Assembly (NCBI RefSeq): GCF_041060425.1
Contig: NZ_JAULBC010000004.1
Location: forward strand, 496,001-560,000
Origin: Danxiaibacter flavus
GTDB taxonomy: Bacteria > Bacteroidota > Bacteroidia > Chitinophagales > Chitinophagaceae
Length of the DNA stretch: 64,000 nt
Reading direction: 5' to 3'
This document shows, in pieces, positions 1 to 9,481 of this stretch. A model generated the notes under the pieces. That model worked only from the letters and a program-made list of their open reading frames with translations. It made no database searches and was not told where the DNA came from. The position numbers and the translations under genes were made by a program. Numbering within the stretch: position 1 is the stretch's first letter; each line of letters starts with the position of its first letter.

Positions 1-1066
1 GCAGGAAAACATCGATCTCTTAAACACAAAAAACAAAGCTTCTGTTATTGCTTTGTTGGCTTACCCACAAAACAGCATTGCAAGATGCACAAATACCTCC
101 TGTATAACAATTACCAAAAACATCACCATCGGAGAAGCCAATGAACTTATCAGGAATAATTATAAAGATGACAGGACGGCCGATATAGTTTATGTGGTTG
201 ATGCAAAAGGCAGGTTTCTCGGAGATATCCCCGCGAGAAGAATATTAATGACCGATCCGTCAAAACATGTAGAAGAGGTAATTGATGATTCAGTTGTGGT
301 GCTTCATGTAACATACACTAAAACAACGGCCCTCGCTTTGTTCAGGGAATACAACTGCACCATGTTACCTGTGGTTGATGAAAAACAGGTACTGATAGGC
401 GCCGTAGCCCTGGATAACGTAGAGCGTGCGGAGGAGGAAGCGGCAGCGACAAAGCTTCAATGTTTTGGCGGAGTTGCACCGTTGTCACTTTCCCATGCTC
501 AAACAACCATCACAACATTGGTAAGAAAGAAAGTACTATGGTTGCTTGCCCTTTTTATTCTCGAAGCGTGCTCGCTTATATTGTTTTCGTTAAGCAAAAG
601 TGTGTTGAACCGGTCTTTGTTATTCCTGCTTTTTATTCCGATAATACTGGCCGGCGGAGGTAATGCAGGCACACAATCTGCTTCACTCGTCAGCGGAACA
701 TTTTCGTCAGCTGGGTATAATAATTCAAGCAGGTGGCGGTTCTTCCGGAAAGAATTTGCAACCGCCGTTATTTGTGCTTTAATACTTGGCGCAATCTGCT
801 TTGCATTCATTACGATCTGTAATCAACTGGGTGTATTGTACGACGCAGGTCATTGGAGCACTGTTGCATTTGGCATATCTGCATCGCTCGCATCTGTAGT
901 TCTTGCCGGTTCTGTTATCGGCACAATGCTTCCGCTGCTCGCAAACAAATTCAAACTCCGGTATCCGCTGGTGTCTGCACCACTGGTTAATGTGGCTACC
1001 GACATAGCCGGAATAGCGCTATATTTTTTTATAACAAACAATCTGATTGATCAATCATTTCCATAA
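1..1066 (+). CDS. mgtE: Magnesium transporter MgtE, 5'-truncated by the window edge
   Basis: Inner-membrane Mg2+ channel of the MgtE family. The frame is open from base 2, so the gene starts upstream; a TTG at 53 is in frame but lies inside the N-domain to CBS linker (LLAYPQNSIAR resembles the usual LL-YP-SAGR motif). Of about 354 visible residues, roughly 25-145 form the CBS pair that senses Mg2+ and about 175-350 form the five-helix pore domain. The pore signature GNAGTQSAS is present, as is the Asp of the last helix (ATDIAGIALYF) that corresponds to the ion-binding Asp of the family. The stop is followed 10 bases later by the DUF190 start, then by an RND pump, so the three are probably co-transcribed. 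Family assignment is firm; the substrate (Mg2+ versus Co2+ or another divalent) is inferred. Confidence 0.9.
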   Translation, partial: QENIDLLNTKNKASVIALLAYPQNSIARCTNTSCITITKNITIGEANELIRNNYKDDRTADIVYVVDAKGRFLGDIPARRILMTDPSKHVEEVIDDSVVVLHVTYTKTTALALFREYNCTMLPVVDEKQVLIGAVALDNVERAEEEAAATKLQCFGGVAPLSLSHAQTTITTLVRKKVLWLLALFILEACSLILFSLSKSVLNRSLLFLLFIPIILAGGGNAGTQSASLVSGTFSSAGYNNSSRWRFFRKEFATAVICALILGAICFAFITICNQLGVLYDAGHWSTVAFGISASLASVVLAGSVIGTMLPLLANKFKLRYPLVSAPLVNVATDIAGIALYFFITNNLIDQSFP

Positions 1067-1076
1067 ATCTCCCCAT

Positions 1077-1379
1077 ATGTTACAAGCGCAGATTTATATT
1101 GACAAGGACGACCTGAAAGGATCCAAACCTTTGTACGAGTACATCATGCAATTTCTTATCGAACACAAAATTGCAGGAGCTACGGCGTTCAAGGGTCAAA
1201 TAGGATACGGACCGAGTCAGCACCTTAACAGACCACATGCTTTGTTCAGCTTTGATGAAATTCCTATCGTAATAATTTTTATTGATGAAGAAGAAAAAGT
1301 GAAGAATGCGCTTACAGCTTTGCGTAAGGAAGTAAAAAACGGGCTGATTATTACTCATCATGTTGAGAAATGGCAATAA
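1077..1379 (+). CDS. DUF190 family PII-like protein
   Basis: A 100-residue protein matching the DUF190 family, whose known structures have a PII/GlnB-like ferredoxin fold. The ATG at 1077 (MLQAQIYID) is preferred over an in-frame TTG at 1047, which would overlap the mgtE end and add ten residues the family lacks. The segment KIAGATAFKGQIGYG and the final strand VIIFIDEEEKV match the fold's pattern. Its stop codon TAA abuts the ATG of the next gene, so translation is probably coupled to the RND pump. Sandwiched between two cation transporters, it may be a small trimeric regulator of transport; that role is inference. Confidence 0.8.
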   Translation: MLQAQIYIDKDDLKGSKPLYEYIMQFLIEHKIAGATAFKGQIGYGPSQHLNRPHALFSFDEIPIVIIFIDEEEKVKNALTALRKEVKNGLIITHHVEKWQ

Positions 1380-4300
1380 ATGATAAAGAACTTACTCTTA
1401 TTCTCGTTAAGAAACCGCTGGGCGGTTATCGCCATAAGTATTGTACTGATGGCCACAGGCTATTGGTGCTTCAGACAGTTAAAGATCGAAGCTTATCCTG
1501 ATATTGCGGATACCAATGTAATTGTTGTTGCGGAATATCCCGGGCGTGCTGCAGAAGAAGTGGAGCAACAGGTTACCGTTCCTATTGAGCGTGCCTTACA
1601 GAATACACCAAATGTGCTGGACAGAAGAAGCAGAACCATCTTTGGCCTCTCTGTTGTTCAGCTGACTTTTAAAGATGGCACTGATGATTACTTTGCGCGG
1701 CAGCAGGTAATTGAGCGTTTAAAAGACGCACAGTTGCCGGATGGTGTATCTACAGATCTTGCTCCGTTAACAACTGCGGTTGGAGAAATATTGCGTTATG
1801 TGGTTGAAGCTCCGCCAACATATAGCCCGACACAGCTGCGCGATTTGCAGGACTGGGTGATTAAGCCTGCTATACTGCAGGTTCCCGGCATTGCAGACGT
1901 AACAACATTCGGAGGACCGCTGAAACAATTTCATATCCTTACCTCTCCGGATAAGCTGCGCAAGTATAACCTGAAATTGCAGGATGTGATTGATGCCGTA
2001 AACTCCAACAACCAGAATACAGGCGGTAACGTAATTGAACGTGGAGGACAGGGCTTTGCGATCCGTGGTTTAGGTGCTATCAAAAATGAGCAGGACATCC
2101 AAAACATCGTACTTAAATCTGATGCCGGCGTACCGGTGTTTGTTCGCGATGTGGCCACCGTTGAAATTGGCCCGCCGCCACCAAACGGTGTATTGGGTTA
2201 CACAGTTACCAAAGACAGCGTGAATGTGAACAGTGGTGTTGAAGGAATTATATTGCTGCGCAGGTACGAGAATCCGAGCGAAGTATTGAAATTACTGAAG
2301 GACAAAATGGACGAGATACAACAGACTGAATTACCCGATGGTGTTAAATTCAGGGTGTTATACGATCGTAGCTTCCTCATCGACCATTCACTTGAAACAG
2401 TGGCCCATACGTTAATGGAGGGTATATCGATCGTAATCATTTTGCTGGTACTGTTTCTTGGAAGTATTCGCAGTGCATTGGTCGTTGCCCTTACTATTCC
2501 ATTTTCGCTTCTGTTTGCATTTATCCTGATGCGCTTTGTAGGCATACCGGCCAACCTGCTTTCATTGGGTGCCATTGACTTTGGTATTATCGTAGACGGC
2601 GCTTGTGTGATGGCAGAACACCTGATACGCAAATACAGGACCGTTACTCCGGAAGAGAGATCGCAGGGGATTGTCCGCATTACATTGCTGGCAGCCCAGG
2701 AAGTTGGCAGGGAAATTTTCTTCTCTGTAACTATTATCATCCTGGCTTACATGCCGATCTTGATGATGACAAGGGTTGAAGGAAAATTATTTTCTCCGAT
2801 GGCGCTTACACTTGCGTTTGCAGTAATAGGCTCAATGCTTGCAGCGTTAACATTCATACCGGTTCTTATTTCCTTCTTCTATAAAAAGGCAATATCGGAC
2901 GTTGACAAACCTTTGAAAGAACACAGGAATCCGGTGCTTGATTTCCTGGAAAAACAATATGGCAAGTTTTTGAATAGGCTTTTGAACAATACAAAGAAGA
3001 CGGTGATTATTGGATTTGGTATTGTTTTAATCATCATTCTTTTTGGATTAAAACTCGGTACCGAATTCTTACCTACACTTGATGAAGGATCTATTTTTCT
3101 TAGAGGTAATTTTCCTGCAGGTATAACCATCCAGGAAAACGCTAAGTATGCACCTACCATCAGAAGTACAATCGCCAAGTATCCGCAGATTGCTTTTGTG
3201 ATCACACAATCTGGCCGTAATGACGATGGAACCGATCCGTTCCCTGCAAACAGAAATGAAATACTTGTAGGCCTGAAAGATTACAAACTTTGGAGTGACA
3301 CTATTTCGAAAAAGCAACTGGTTCAGGACATTAAGAGTGATCTGCAAAAGCAGTTGCCTTCGGTGCAATTCTCATCTGGTCAGCCGATCATTGACCAGGT
3401 GATGGAAATTGTAACAGGTAGTGCTGCCGACCTTGCTATATCAATTGTTGGTGATGATCTTCAGTTTATGCGTAAGAAGGCGGATAGCATTGTGAACATT
3501 GTCAAGAATACGCAGGGAGCAGACAATGTAAACATCGAGCAGGAAGGTCCGCAGGAACAGCTCGCCATCAATATCAATCGTGAACAGGCTGCACGTTTCG
3601 GCATTAACGTTGCCGATATACAGAACATGATTGAAGCGGCCATTGGAGGTAAGGCAATTTCAATCTTGTATGATGGCACCAAGAGATACGACATTGTTGT
3701 ACGTTATCTTCCGCAAGACAGAAATAACCTGGAAGCTATTAAAAATTTGCAGGTACCTTCTGTGGGCGGCGCGCTGATCCCGATGAGCCAGTTGGCTGAT
3801 ATAAAATTTGTAGAAGGCCAGACAAACATTTACAGATACAGCAGCAAGAGAATGGTAACCGTTCGTACAAACATCCGCGGCCGGGACCAGGGAGGATTTG
3901 TAAAAGAATTACAGGCCAAGATTGATGCACAGATACATGTGCCGAAAGGCTATAATGTTATTTATGGTGGTCAGTATGAAAACCTGGAAAGAGCGGGCAA
4001 ACAATTGTCTTTAACCATTCCGCTTACAATTATTATTGTATTGCTCTTCTTGTTTATGTTATACAAAAACATTGCACATACACTTGTTACAATGAGCTGT
4101 ATCTTATTTGCGCTGGCTGGAGGAATATTCGCGTTACTAATGCGTGGATATTACTTTAACGTGTCTGCAGGTGTGGGATTTGTGAGCATCTTCGGGATCT
4201 CTGTAATGGCCGGTGTGTTATTGGTTTCGGCAATTAACAGAAGGCGCGAGCTGGATGACAGTAAATTAAAAACTGTTGTACTGCATACTTCCAGAGAACA

Positions 4301-4529
4301 ATTAAGAGCATTGCTTTCAATTCTGATAGTGGCGATTGTAGGCCTGGTGCCTGCAGCCAAATCATCCGGCATCGGATCTGACGTACAACGTCCGCTGGCT
4401 ACTGTTATTATCGGAGGATTGACAAGCACATTAATATTTGCCCCTATGATTATACCCCCATTGTATCTATGGGTATCTAAGAGTAAAAAGAAGGTAACCC
4501 CCATGAAAAAAGAGGAAGAGTTAGTTTAA
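1380..4529 (+). CDS. Heavy-metal efflux RND transporter (CzcA/CusA family)
   Basis: A 1049-residue inner-membrane proton-driven pump of the HME-RND family, of normal length. The N-terminal TM helix (about 12-32) is followed by a large periplasmic loop. A TM block at about 340-500 contains GAIDFGIIVDGACVMAEH, the family's helix-4 region with proton-relay acidic residues. A second periplasmic loop and a final TM block (about 865-1035) follow. ATG at 1380 directly abuts the DUF190 stop. No membrane-fusion protein or outer-membrane factor follows: the next gene is convergent. Such pumps export Cu, Ag, Zn, Co or Ni; the substrate cannot be read from the sequence. Confidence 0.92.
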   Translation: MIKNLLLFSLRNRWAVIAISIVLMATGYWCFRQLKIEAYPDIADTNVIVVAEYPGRAAEEVEQQVTVPIERALQNTPNVLDRRSRTIFGLSVVQLTFKDGTDDYFARQQVIERLKDAQLPDGVSTDLAPLTTAVGEILRYVVEAPPTYSPTQLRDLQDWVIKPAILQVPGIADVTTFGGPLKQFHILTSPDKLRKYNLKLQDVIDAVNSNNQNTGGNVIERGGQGFAIRGLGAIKNEQDIQNIVLKSDAGVPVFVRDVATVEIGPPPPNGVLGYTVTKDSVNVNSGVEGIILLRRYENPSEVLKLLKDKMDEIQQTELPDGVKFRVLYDRSFLIDHSLETVAHTLMEGISIVIILLVLFLGSIRSALVVALTIPFSLLFAFILMRFVGIPANLLSLGAIDFGIIVDGACVMAEHLIRKYRTVTPEERSQGIVRITLLAAQEVGREIFFSVTIIILAYMPILMMTRVEGKLFSPMALTLAFAVIGSMLAALTFIPVLISFFYKKAISDVDKPLKEHRNPVLDFLEKQYGKFLNRLLNNTKKTVIIGFGIVLIIILFGLKLGTEFLPTLDEGSIFLRGNFPAGITIQENAKYAPTIRSTIAKYPQIAFVITQSGRNDDGTDPFPANRNEILVGLKDYKLWSDTISKKQLVQDIKSDLQKQLPSVQFSSGQPIIDQVMEIVTGSAADLAISIVGDDLQFMRKKADSIVNIVKNTQGADNVNIEQEGPQEQLAININREQAARFGINVADIQNMIEAAIGGKAISILYDGTKRYDIVVRYLPQDRNNLEAIKNLQVPSVGGALIPMSQLADIKFVEGQTNIYRYSSKRMVTVRTNIRGRDQGGFVKELQAKIDAQIHVPKGYNVIYGGQYENLERAGKQLSLTIPLTIIIVLLFLFMLYKNIAHTLVTMSCILFALAGGIFALLMRGYYFNVSAGVGFVSIFGISVMAGVLLVSAINRRRELDDSKLKTVVLHTSREQLRALLSILIVAIVGLVPAAKSSGIGSDVQRPLATVIIGGLTSTLIFAPMIIPPLYLWVSKSKKKVTPMKKEEELV

Positions 4530-4572
4530 AAAACTTAAGCGTACAATTCCTCCGACTTTTTACTTCCAGACC

Positions 4573-4609
4573 GCCGGGACTTATCTAGTATAGGTTCCGG
4601 CTTTTTTTT
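4573..4609 (+). terminator. Rho-independent terminator after the RND gene
   Basis: GCCGGGAC (4573-4580) pairs with GTTCCGGC (4594-4601) with one G-U pair, followed by eight T residues (4602-4609). It lies 43 bases after the RND stop and would end the mgtE-DUF190-RND transcript. Confidence 0.75.
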
Positions 4610-4610
4610 G

Positions 4611-4852
4611 AACCACGGAGGCACGAAAGACACGGCGAAACACGACGGTTTTGCCACGAAGACACAAATACTCAAAGATGCACGAAGATTTTTAACCCAC
4701 AGCAACACTGAAGCACAGAAGAAAGAACTCTAACCACAGAACTAAAGAAGTTTATTAAGGAGTTTCACATAAAAATATTCTGTGCTTCAGTGCCTCTGTG
4801 GCAAAACCTTCGCTTCGATAAACGTATTACGTATAACTTACAACTTATAACC
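4611..4852. repeat. Intergenic degenerate repeat (accacggaggcac and acgtata words)
   Basis: The stretch between the convergent RND and DtxR genes holds no gene. From 4611 it iterates variants of accacggaggcac / gaagcacag, and at 4785-4806 the inverted form (gtgcctctgtggc) returns, so the two ends can pair. It closes with acgtata/acttata heptads at 4822-4852. The same words recur at 13133, 17933, 18490 and 54552. They form an interspersed intergenic repeat family of unknown origin. Confidence 0.75.
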
Positions 4853-4923
4853 TCCCTTGGACTGTCATTTTCAATTTTCAAATTTCCCCGCCTGAATGAC
4901 ATCTGTCGGGCAGGAATTGTCCA

Positions 4924-5574
4924 TTAAACAACGAGCAGATTCTCACAAACCGTTTGACTGAAAATTGTCTTGCTCTTGTTGTTTAGCAGAACGGACATAG
5001 AGCGGTCAAAGTCCTGGATGTCTTTAATAACAATCACTGAACCGATGCTTAACCCTACCGAATCAAGGAATTTAAGAAATGCAGTTTCATGATTCAGGAC
5101 ACCAGTAAGTTTATATTTTTTATTGATTACACCTTCGGATAGTTGTGTTGCTTTAAAAACAGGAAGCTTACCATTTGCGTCTGGAATGGGTTCGCCATGC
5201 GGATCGAATTTTGGATGCCCCAGCATTTCATCAATCCTGTCGAAAAACAGGTCTGACTGAATATGTTCTATTTGTTCGGCAATGTCATGTACTTCCTCCC
5301 AGCCAAGGCCCATCACCTTACTCAGGAAAAGCTCTGTCAGCCGGTGTTTTCTGAGTATGTGCAAAGCCATCTTCTTTCCTTTTTCGGTCAGCTCAATGGC
5401 CTTATATTTTTCGTATCGCAATAGTTTTTTTTCAGCAAGTCTTTTGATCATGCTGTTAACGGTAGACATCTTTATGTCCAAACTATCGGCAATATCCTTT
5501 ACAGAAATTTCTTCAGTTTCAAGGGATAGGCGATATAGTGCCTTTAGATAATTTTCCTCGGTTAAAGTTATCAT
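4924..5574 (-). CDS. DtxR/MntR-family metal-dependent repressor
   Basis: A 216-residue regulator. The ATG at 5574 (MITLTEENYLKALY) is the family's usual beginning; an ATG ten codons upstream (5604) is possible. Residues 1-65 form the winged helix-turn-helix (KDIADSLDIKMSTVNSMIKR). About 70-140 form the metal-binding dimerisation domain, with HRLTELFL, EEVHDIAEQIEH and GHPKFDPHGEPIP containing the expected His and Glu ligands. The last 65 residues form an FeoA/SH3-like domain. With Fe2+ or Mn2+ bound, such proteins repress uptake genes. The divergent TonB receptor has a matching operator in its promoter, and the box sits 59 bases from this gene's start, so autoregulation is likely. Confidence 0.9.
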   Translation of the reverse strand: MITLTEENYLKALYRLSLETEEISVKDIADSLDIKMSTVNSMIKRLAEKKLLRYEKYKAIELTEKGKKMALHILRKHRLTELFLSKVMGLGWEEVHDIAEQIEHIQSDLFFDRIDEMLGHPKFDPHGEPIPDANGKLPVFKATQLSEGVINKKYKLTGVLNHETAFLKFLDSVGLSIGSVIVIKDIQDFDRSMSVLLNNKSKTIFSQTVCENLLVV

Positions 5575-5631
5575 ACCCGTAAAAATATCATCTTTTAGCA
5601 TCAAAAGATCGTGGTTTAAACAAAATTTAAA

Positions 5632-5661
5632 TTGTTAGATTAGTCTAACTTTTTAGTTTTG
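5632..5661 (+). promoter_or_regulatory. Promoter of the TonB receptor with a DtxR-type operator in its spacer
   Basis: TTG at 5632-5634, exactly 19 nt, then TAGTTTTG at 5654-5661 is a textbook Bacteroidota promoter. The spacer contains the inverted repeat GTTAGA-TTAG-TCTAAC (5634-5649), close to the DtxR/IdeR consensus TTAGGTTAGCCTAAC. Repressor binding there would block polymerase. The adjacent gene encodes a DtxR/MntR protein. Confidence 0.8.
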
Positions 5662-5679
5662 TACATCAAATTATAAAAT

Positions 5680-8133
5680 ATGAAGTCTCTGCTGCTCATC
5701 TTTCTCTCCACCTTAGTATTAAAATCGAATGGCCAAAACAAATTAGTTAGTATAATAGTAAAAGACAACATCAAAGCCTCAACATTAAACAAATGTTCTA
5801 TATTTTCTCTCAATTCTGCCGTTTCAGGTGTTACAGATGATTTTGGAGTTTTTTCATTTCCGGCTGCAAAAGTAAAATCCGGCGACAAAATCGTCGTTTC
5901 ATTCACCGGTTTTAAAAATGACACCATTTTAATTTCCGGAGAAAAAAGTATTTACCGTGTTTTTTTGCAACCCGCTCAGCAACTTTTGGAAGAAGTGGTT
6001 GTTACCGGCGTTTCCAAGGCCACACATATAAAAGAGAATCCGGTTGCGGTGATCAGCGTTTCTTCCAGAACGATTGAAAAAACGATTGAGAGCAACATTA
6101 TTGATGTTCTCACTAAAAACGTCCCCGGTCTTACCGCTGTTAAAACCGGCCCGAATATTTCAAAACCGTTTATTCGCGGTCTTGGCTACAACAGGGTGTT
6201 GACGCTCTATGACGGAATTCGCCAGGAGGGTCAGCAATGGGGCGACGAGCATGGCATTGAAGTGGATGGATATAATTTGGAGAGAGCTGAAGTAATAAAA
6301 GGCCCCGCAAGTCTGATGTTCGGCTCTGATGCTTTAGCGGGTGTAGTAAGCCTTATCCCGCGTTTGCCAAAAGAAAAAGATGGCAAACTTCATGGCAAAT
6401 TCACTTCTGAATACCAAAGCAACAATGGTCTTATCGGTAACGGGATCCGCCTTGATTATAGCAGCGAGCATTGGATGTTCGTGGGCCGCGGCTCATACAG
6501 GCTTGCTAAAAATTATACCAACAAAGCCGATGGACGTGTTTACAACACTGGTTTTAAAGAAACCAATCTTGCCTTTACTGCGGGCTACAATTCGCCCAAA
6601 GGCTTTACAACGCTGAATGCAACACTCTATGATAATCTGCAGGGAATACCCGACGGTAGCCGCGATTCATTGACGAGGCAGTTCACCAAACAGGTATTGG
6701 AAATGCCGCTGGATGATATTAAAAAGAGACCGGTTGTAACGGATGATGAACTGAATGGCTATGCACTCAGCCCGTTGCATCAGCATATTCAGCATTACAG
6801 AATTTATACAAACAACCAGTACAGAATTGCAACAGGAATGCTTGATGCCAACGTGGCTTTCCAGCAAAATATCAGAAGAGAATACAATCATCCTACCGAA
6901 ACAAACCAGGCTGGACTTTTCGTAAGATTAAACACGATTAACTACAGCATGGCCTACACGGAGTCAGGAATTACCAATATGGATATTTCCGTTGGCGTTA
7001 ATGGAATGTATCAATCTAATGTCAACCGGAACGGCACTGATTTCCCTATACCAGACTACCGTCTTTTCGACGCAGGCATTTTTGGTCACGCGAAGTGGAA
7101 ATACAATAAGTGGACAATAAGCGGGGGAGTACGTTACGACACAAGGCAGTTAAAAGGCAATGATTTTTATGTAGCTAAAAATCCGGCAACCGGGTTTGAG
7201 CACCAGGTGTTTCCGCCCGATACAGCCAATGCAAGGCCGCAATTTCCAGCCCTGCGGCAGTCGTTCCAGGGTACATCTCTCAGCTTCGGAATAACCTATC
7301 AACTTAATAACCATATCAACCTGAAAGCTAATATTGCCCGTGGTTATCGCGCACCCAATATCACAGAAATTGCCTCCAATGGATTGGATCCCGGAGCGCA
7401 TATCGTTTATATTGGCAACAGGAACTTTTTACCTGAATTCAGTTTGCAGGAAGACATCGGAGTTGGCCTTGAATACCCGGATCTTTCGGCATCACTAAGT
7501 TTGTTCAACAATTCTGTGCAGCAGTACATTTACCTGGCCCAGGTAGTTGATGCACAAGGTAATCCGGTAATTGTAGAAGGTAATAAAACCTTTCAATATC
7601 AGCAGGCTTCGGCGCATTTATACGGGCTGGAGGCAATATTAAATCTGCATCCAAAGAACCTTACAGGTTTTTCATTCAATAACGCTTTCTCCGCCATTCG
7701 GGGAATTAATACCAAACCTGATTTCAAAAATACAGGAGTACAGGGCGAATACCTGCCGTTTATTCCGCCGCTCAAACTTCTAAGCAGCGTTAATCAGCAA
7801 ATAAAGACTTCTTCAAAAGTCCTCCGCCAGATCAGCCTCACTGCGGAAGCGGATGTTAATGCTGCCCAAAACAGGTTTATGGCGCTTTACCAAACTGAAA
7901 CTGCAACGCCCGGCTATACATTGGTCAATTTCTCAACCGGAGCAGATATTTATTACGGTAAGAACAATTGCGTTCAGCTCCAACTACAGGTCAATAACCT
8001 TTTCAACGCAGTATATCAATCCAACCTGAGCAGGCTTAAATATTTTGAATACTACACCGCCTCGCCAAACGGAAGATCCGGCATTTATGGTATGGGAAGA
8101 AATGTGTGTGTGAAGGTGGTGGTGGGACTGTAA
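5680..8133 (+). CDS. TonB-dependent outer-membrane receptor, probably for a metal or metal chelate
   Basis: An 817-residue receptor. Residues 1-18 are a signal peptide ending near SNGQ. About 20-95 form a carboxypeptidase-regulatory-like beta-sandwich typical of Bacteroidota receptors. The plug follows (about 115-240: NPVAVISVSSRTIEK, PFIRGLGYNRVLTLYDG, GPASLMFGSDALAGVVS), then a 22-strand barrel ending in an aromatic-poor strand VCVKVVVGL. There is no SusD partner, so a glycan substrate is unlikely. The DtxR-type box in the promoter points to iron, manganese or a chelate; the exact ligand cannot be read. The ATG at 5680 follows the -7 element by 18 bases. Confidence 0.92.
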   Translation: MKSLLLIFLSTLVLKSNGQNKLVSIIVKDNIKASTLNKCSIFSLNSAVSGVTDDFGVFSFPAAKVKSGDKIVVSFTGFKNDTILISGEKSIYRVFLQPAQQLLEEVVVTGVSKATHIKENPVAVISVSSRTIEKTIESNIIDVLTKNVPGLTAVKTGPNISKPFIRGLGYNRVLTLYDGIRQEGQQWGDEHGIEVDGYNLERAEVIKGPASLMFGSDALAGVVSLIPRLPKEKDGKLHGKFTSEYQSNNGLIGNGIRLDYSSEHWMFVGRGSYRLAKNYTNKADGRVYNTGFKETNLAFTAGYNSPKGFTTLNATLYDNLQGIPDGSRDSLTRQFTKQVLEMPLDDIKKRPVVTDDELNGYALSPLHQHIQHYRIYTNNQYRIATGMLDANVAFQQNIRREYNHPTETNQAGLFVRLNTINYSMAYTESGITNMDISVGVNGMYQSNVNRNGTDFPIPDYRLFDAGIFGHAKWKYNKWTISGGVRYDTRQLKGNDFYVAKNPATGFEHQVFPPDTANARPQFPALRQSFQGTSLSFGITYQLNNHINLKANIARGYRAPNITEIASNGLDPGAHIVYIGNRNFLPEFSLQEDIGVGLEYPDLSASLSLFNNSVQQYIYLAQVVDAQGNPVIVEGNKTFQYQQASAHLYGLEAILNLHPKNLTGFSFNNAFSAIRGINTKPDFKNTGVQGEYLPFIPPLKLLSSVNQQIKTSSKVLRQISLTAEADVNAAQNRFMALYQTETATPGYTLVNFSTGADIYYGKNNCVQLQLQVNNLFNAVYQSNLSRLKYFEYYTASPNGRSGIYGMGRNVCVKVVVGL

Positions 8134-8135
8134 TA

Positions 8136-8316
8136 GCTGTCAGCTTTTAGCTATCAGCTATTAGCCCCGTGCAAAAGCGTAACTGTAACCAACATTTCTT
8201 CTTTATAAAAACAAAAAAGACCGTAGTAACAGCGGTCTTTTTTTATAGAGATTTATTCATTAATTATCCATATCTCGCCAAAGCTAAAAGCTGATAGCTG
8301 ACAGCTCACAGCTAAT
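8136..8316. repeat. Inverted agctgtc-type heptad arms around a terminator
   Basis: Three bases after the TonB receptor stop begins a run of 7-nt words (agctgtc agctttt and variants, 8137-8166). The inverse run (agctgat agctgac and variants) occupies 8283-8316 and overlaps the stop codon of the convergent ftsX. The arms can pair around the terminator at 8213-8244. The same words recur at 24634, 26360, 31678, 36893, 44951 and 52504. Confidence 0.8.
8213..8244. terminator. Bidirectional terminator between the TonB receptor and ftsX
   Basis: AAAAAAGACCG (8213-8223) pairs with CGGTCTTTTTT (8233-8243) around a nine-base loop. A/T runs on both sides let it work for both convergent genes. Confidence 0.85.
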
Positions 8317-9187
8317 AAAGATCGTCCAGCTTCATCTTCAAATACTTAATCACACTTCTATGAGTGCTGAACACTGAAATGCCTACACCCATCAATACCA
8401 ACCCTCCGAAAAGAACAAGCGTTAGTGAATTGTCGCGAATTGCTTTTAATTGAGGGAACTGGCTTTCGGCCCATTGCATCAACGAAAAAAGAATGGCGAT
8501 TGCAATACCGGAACTGATCAAGCCATTCACAATAGCACGTAAAGCCATTGGACGGGCAATAAAGTTGCGGGTTGCTCCTACCATTTGCATGGTCTTGATC
8601 AAAAAACGGTTACTAAACATGGCAAGTCTTATAGTATTGTCTATACTAACAATAACGATCAGGCATAACACAATGGCTACCACCAGGAATATCAGGCCTA
8701 TTTTAGAAGTCTTCTCATTAAGATTGTTCACCAGCAACTGCGGATATTGTAAATCAGTGATTTGATTACCGTAAGCATTCAGGATGGAGGATTGCATTTT
8801 GGCCAGGCTATCTTTATTAACGTAGGCCGCCTTTGCGTAAAAATCTATACTTTCCGGAAACGGATTGTCTTCCAGTATTTTGCCCCAGTCTTCATTATTT
8901 TCCTTGTTCCAGATCTCTTTGGCTTTTTCCTTGTTTACGTAGGTAACATCTTTCGCAAAGGGCTGGGCCGTTATGAACTGCTGAATCTGCGCGATGGTGT
9001 CTTTATTCATGGTGCGCAGGTAAGCACTGATGCGGATATCTTCCTTAAACGTGTTACCAACCTGTCTGAAATTCAAAAAAATCCATCCCATCACACCCAG
9101 GATGAGCAACACAATCGCCACGCCAACAATGCTATAGATGTAACTGGGTTTGCTCCGCCTCAATGAAGATTTACCTGTTTCTGCCAT
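8312..9187 (-). CDS. ftsX: Cell-division ABC permease FtsX
   Basis: A 291-residue inner-membrane protein with the FtsX architecture: a cytoplasmic N-terminus, TM1 (about 17-38), a periplasmic domain (about 40-165) containing TYVNKEKAKEIW and NPFPESIDFYA, then three TM helices (about 170-195, 215-240, 255-275) with the MxxVGATRNFIxxP segment between TM2 and TM3. FtsX with the ATPase FtsE couples divisome state to activation of cell-wall hydrolases; ftsE is not adjacent. A TAAATTTG -7 element lies at 9218-9225 on this strand. The stop codon TAG is embedded in a heptad repeat arm. Confidence 0.92.
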   Translation of the reverse strand: MAETGKSSLRRSKPSYIYSIVGVAIVLLILGVMGWIFLNFRQVGNTFKEDIRISAYLRTMNKDTIAQIQQFITAQPFAKDVTYVNKEKAKEIWNKENNEDWGKILEDNPFPESIDFYAKAAYVNKDSLAKMQSSILNAYGNQITDLQYPQLLVNNLNEKTSKIGLIFLVVAIVLCLIVIVSIDNTIRLAMFSNRFLIKTMQMVGATRNFIARPMALRAIVNGLISSGIAIAILFSLMQWAESQFPQLKAIRDNSLTLVLFGGLVLMGVGISVFSTHRSVIKYLKMKLDDLY

Positions 9188-9481
9188 GCCAATATATTAT
9201 AGGATTAGTGAAGAAAGCAAATTTAGGGGATTCGCTTACATTTGCACACACTCTTAACGATTGTTTCTTGGCCTTAGTATGGTCTCATGTGAAAAAAAAT
9301 GCGAATATTTATTTCAATGTTAACGGCAACACATTTGCCCGCGGCTAAATTGAAACCATAAGCGCTATTCCGGGATTTTTATTATACCATGAATGGCAAC
9401 TGCTTTTTCTTTAAGATCCAAAGCGGCATTTGAGTAATTTTCGCAATACAAATAGTAAACGAACAAACGACATATAGTACA

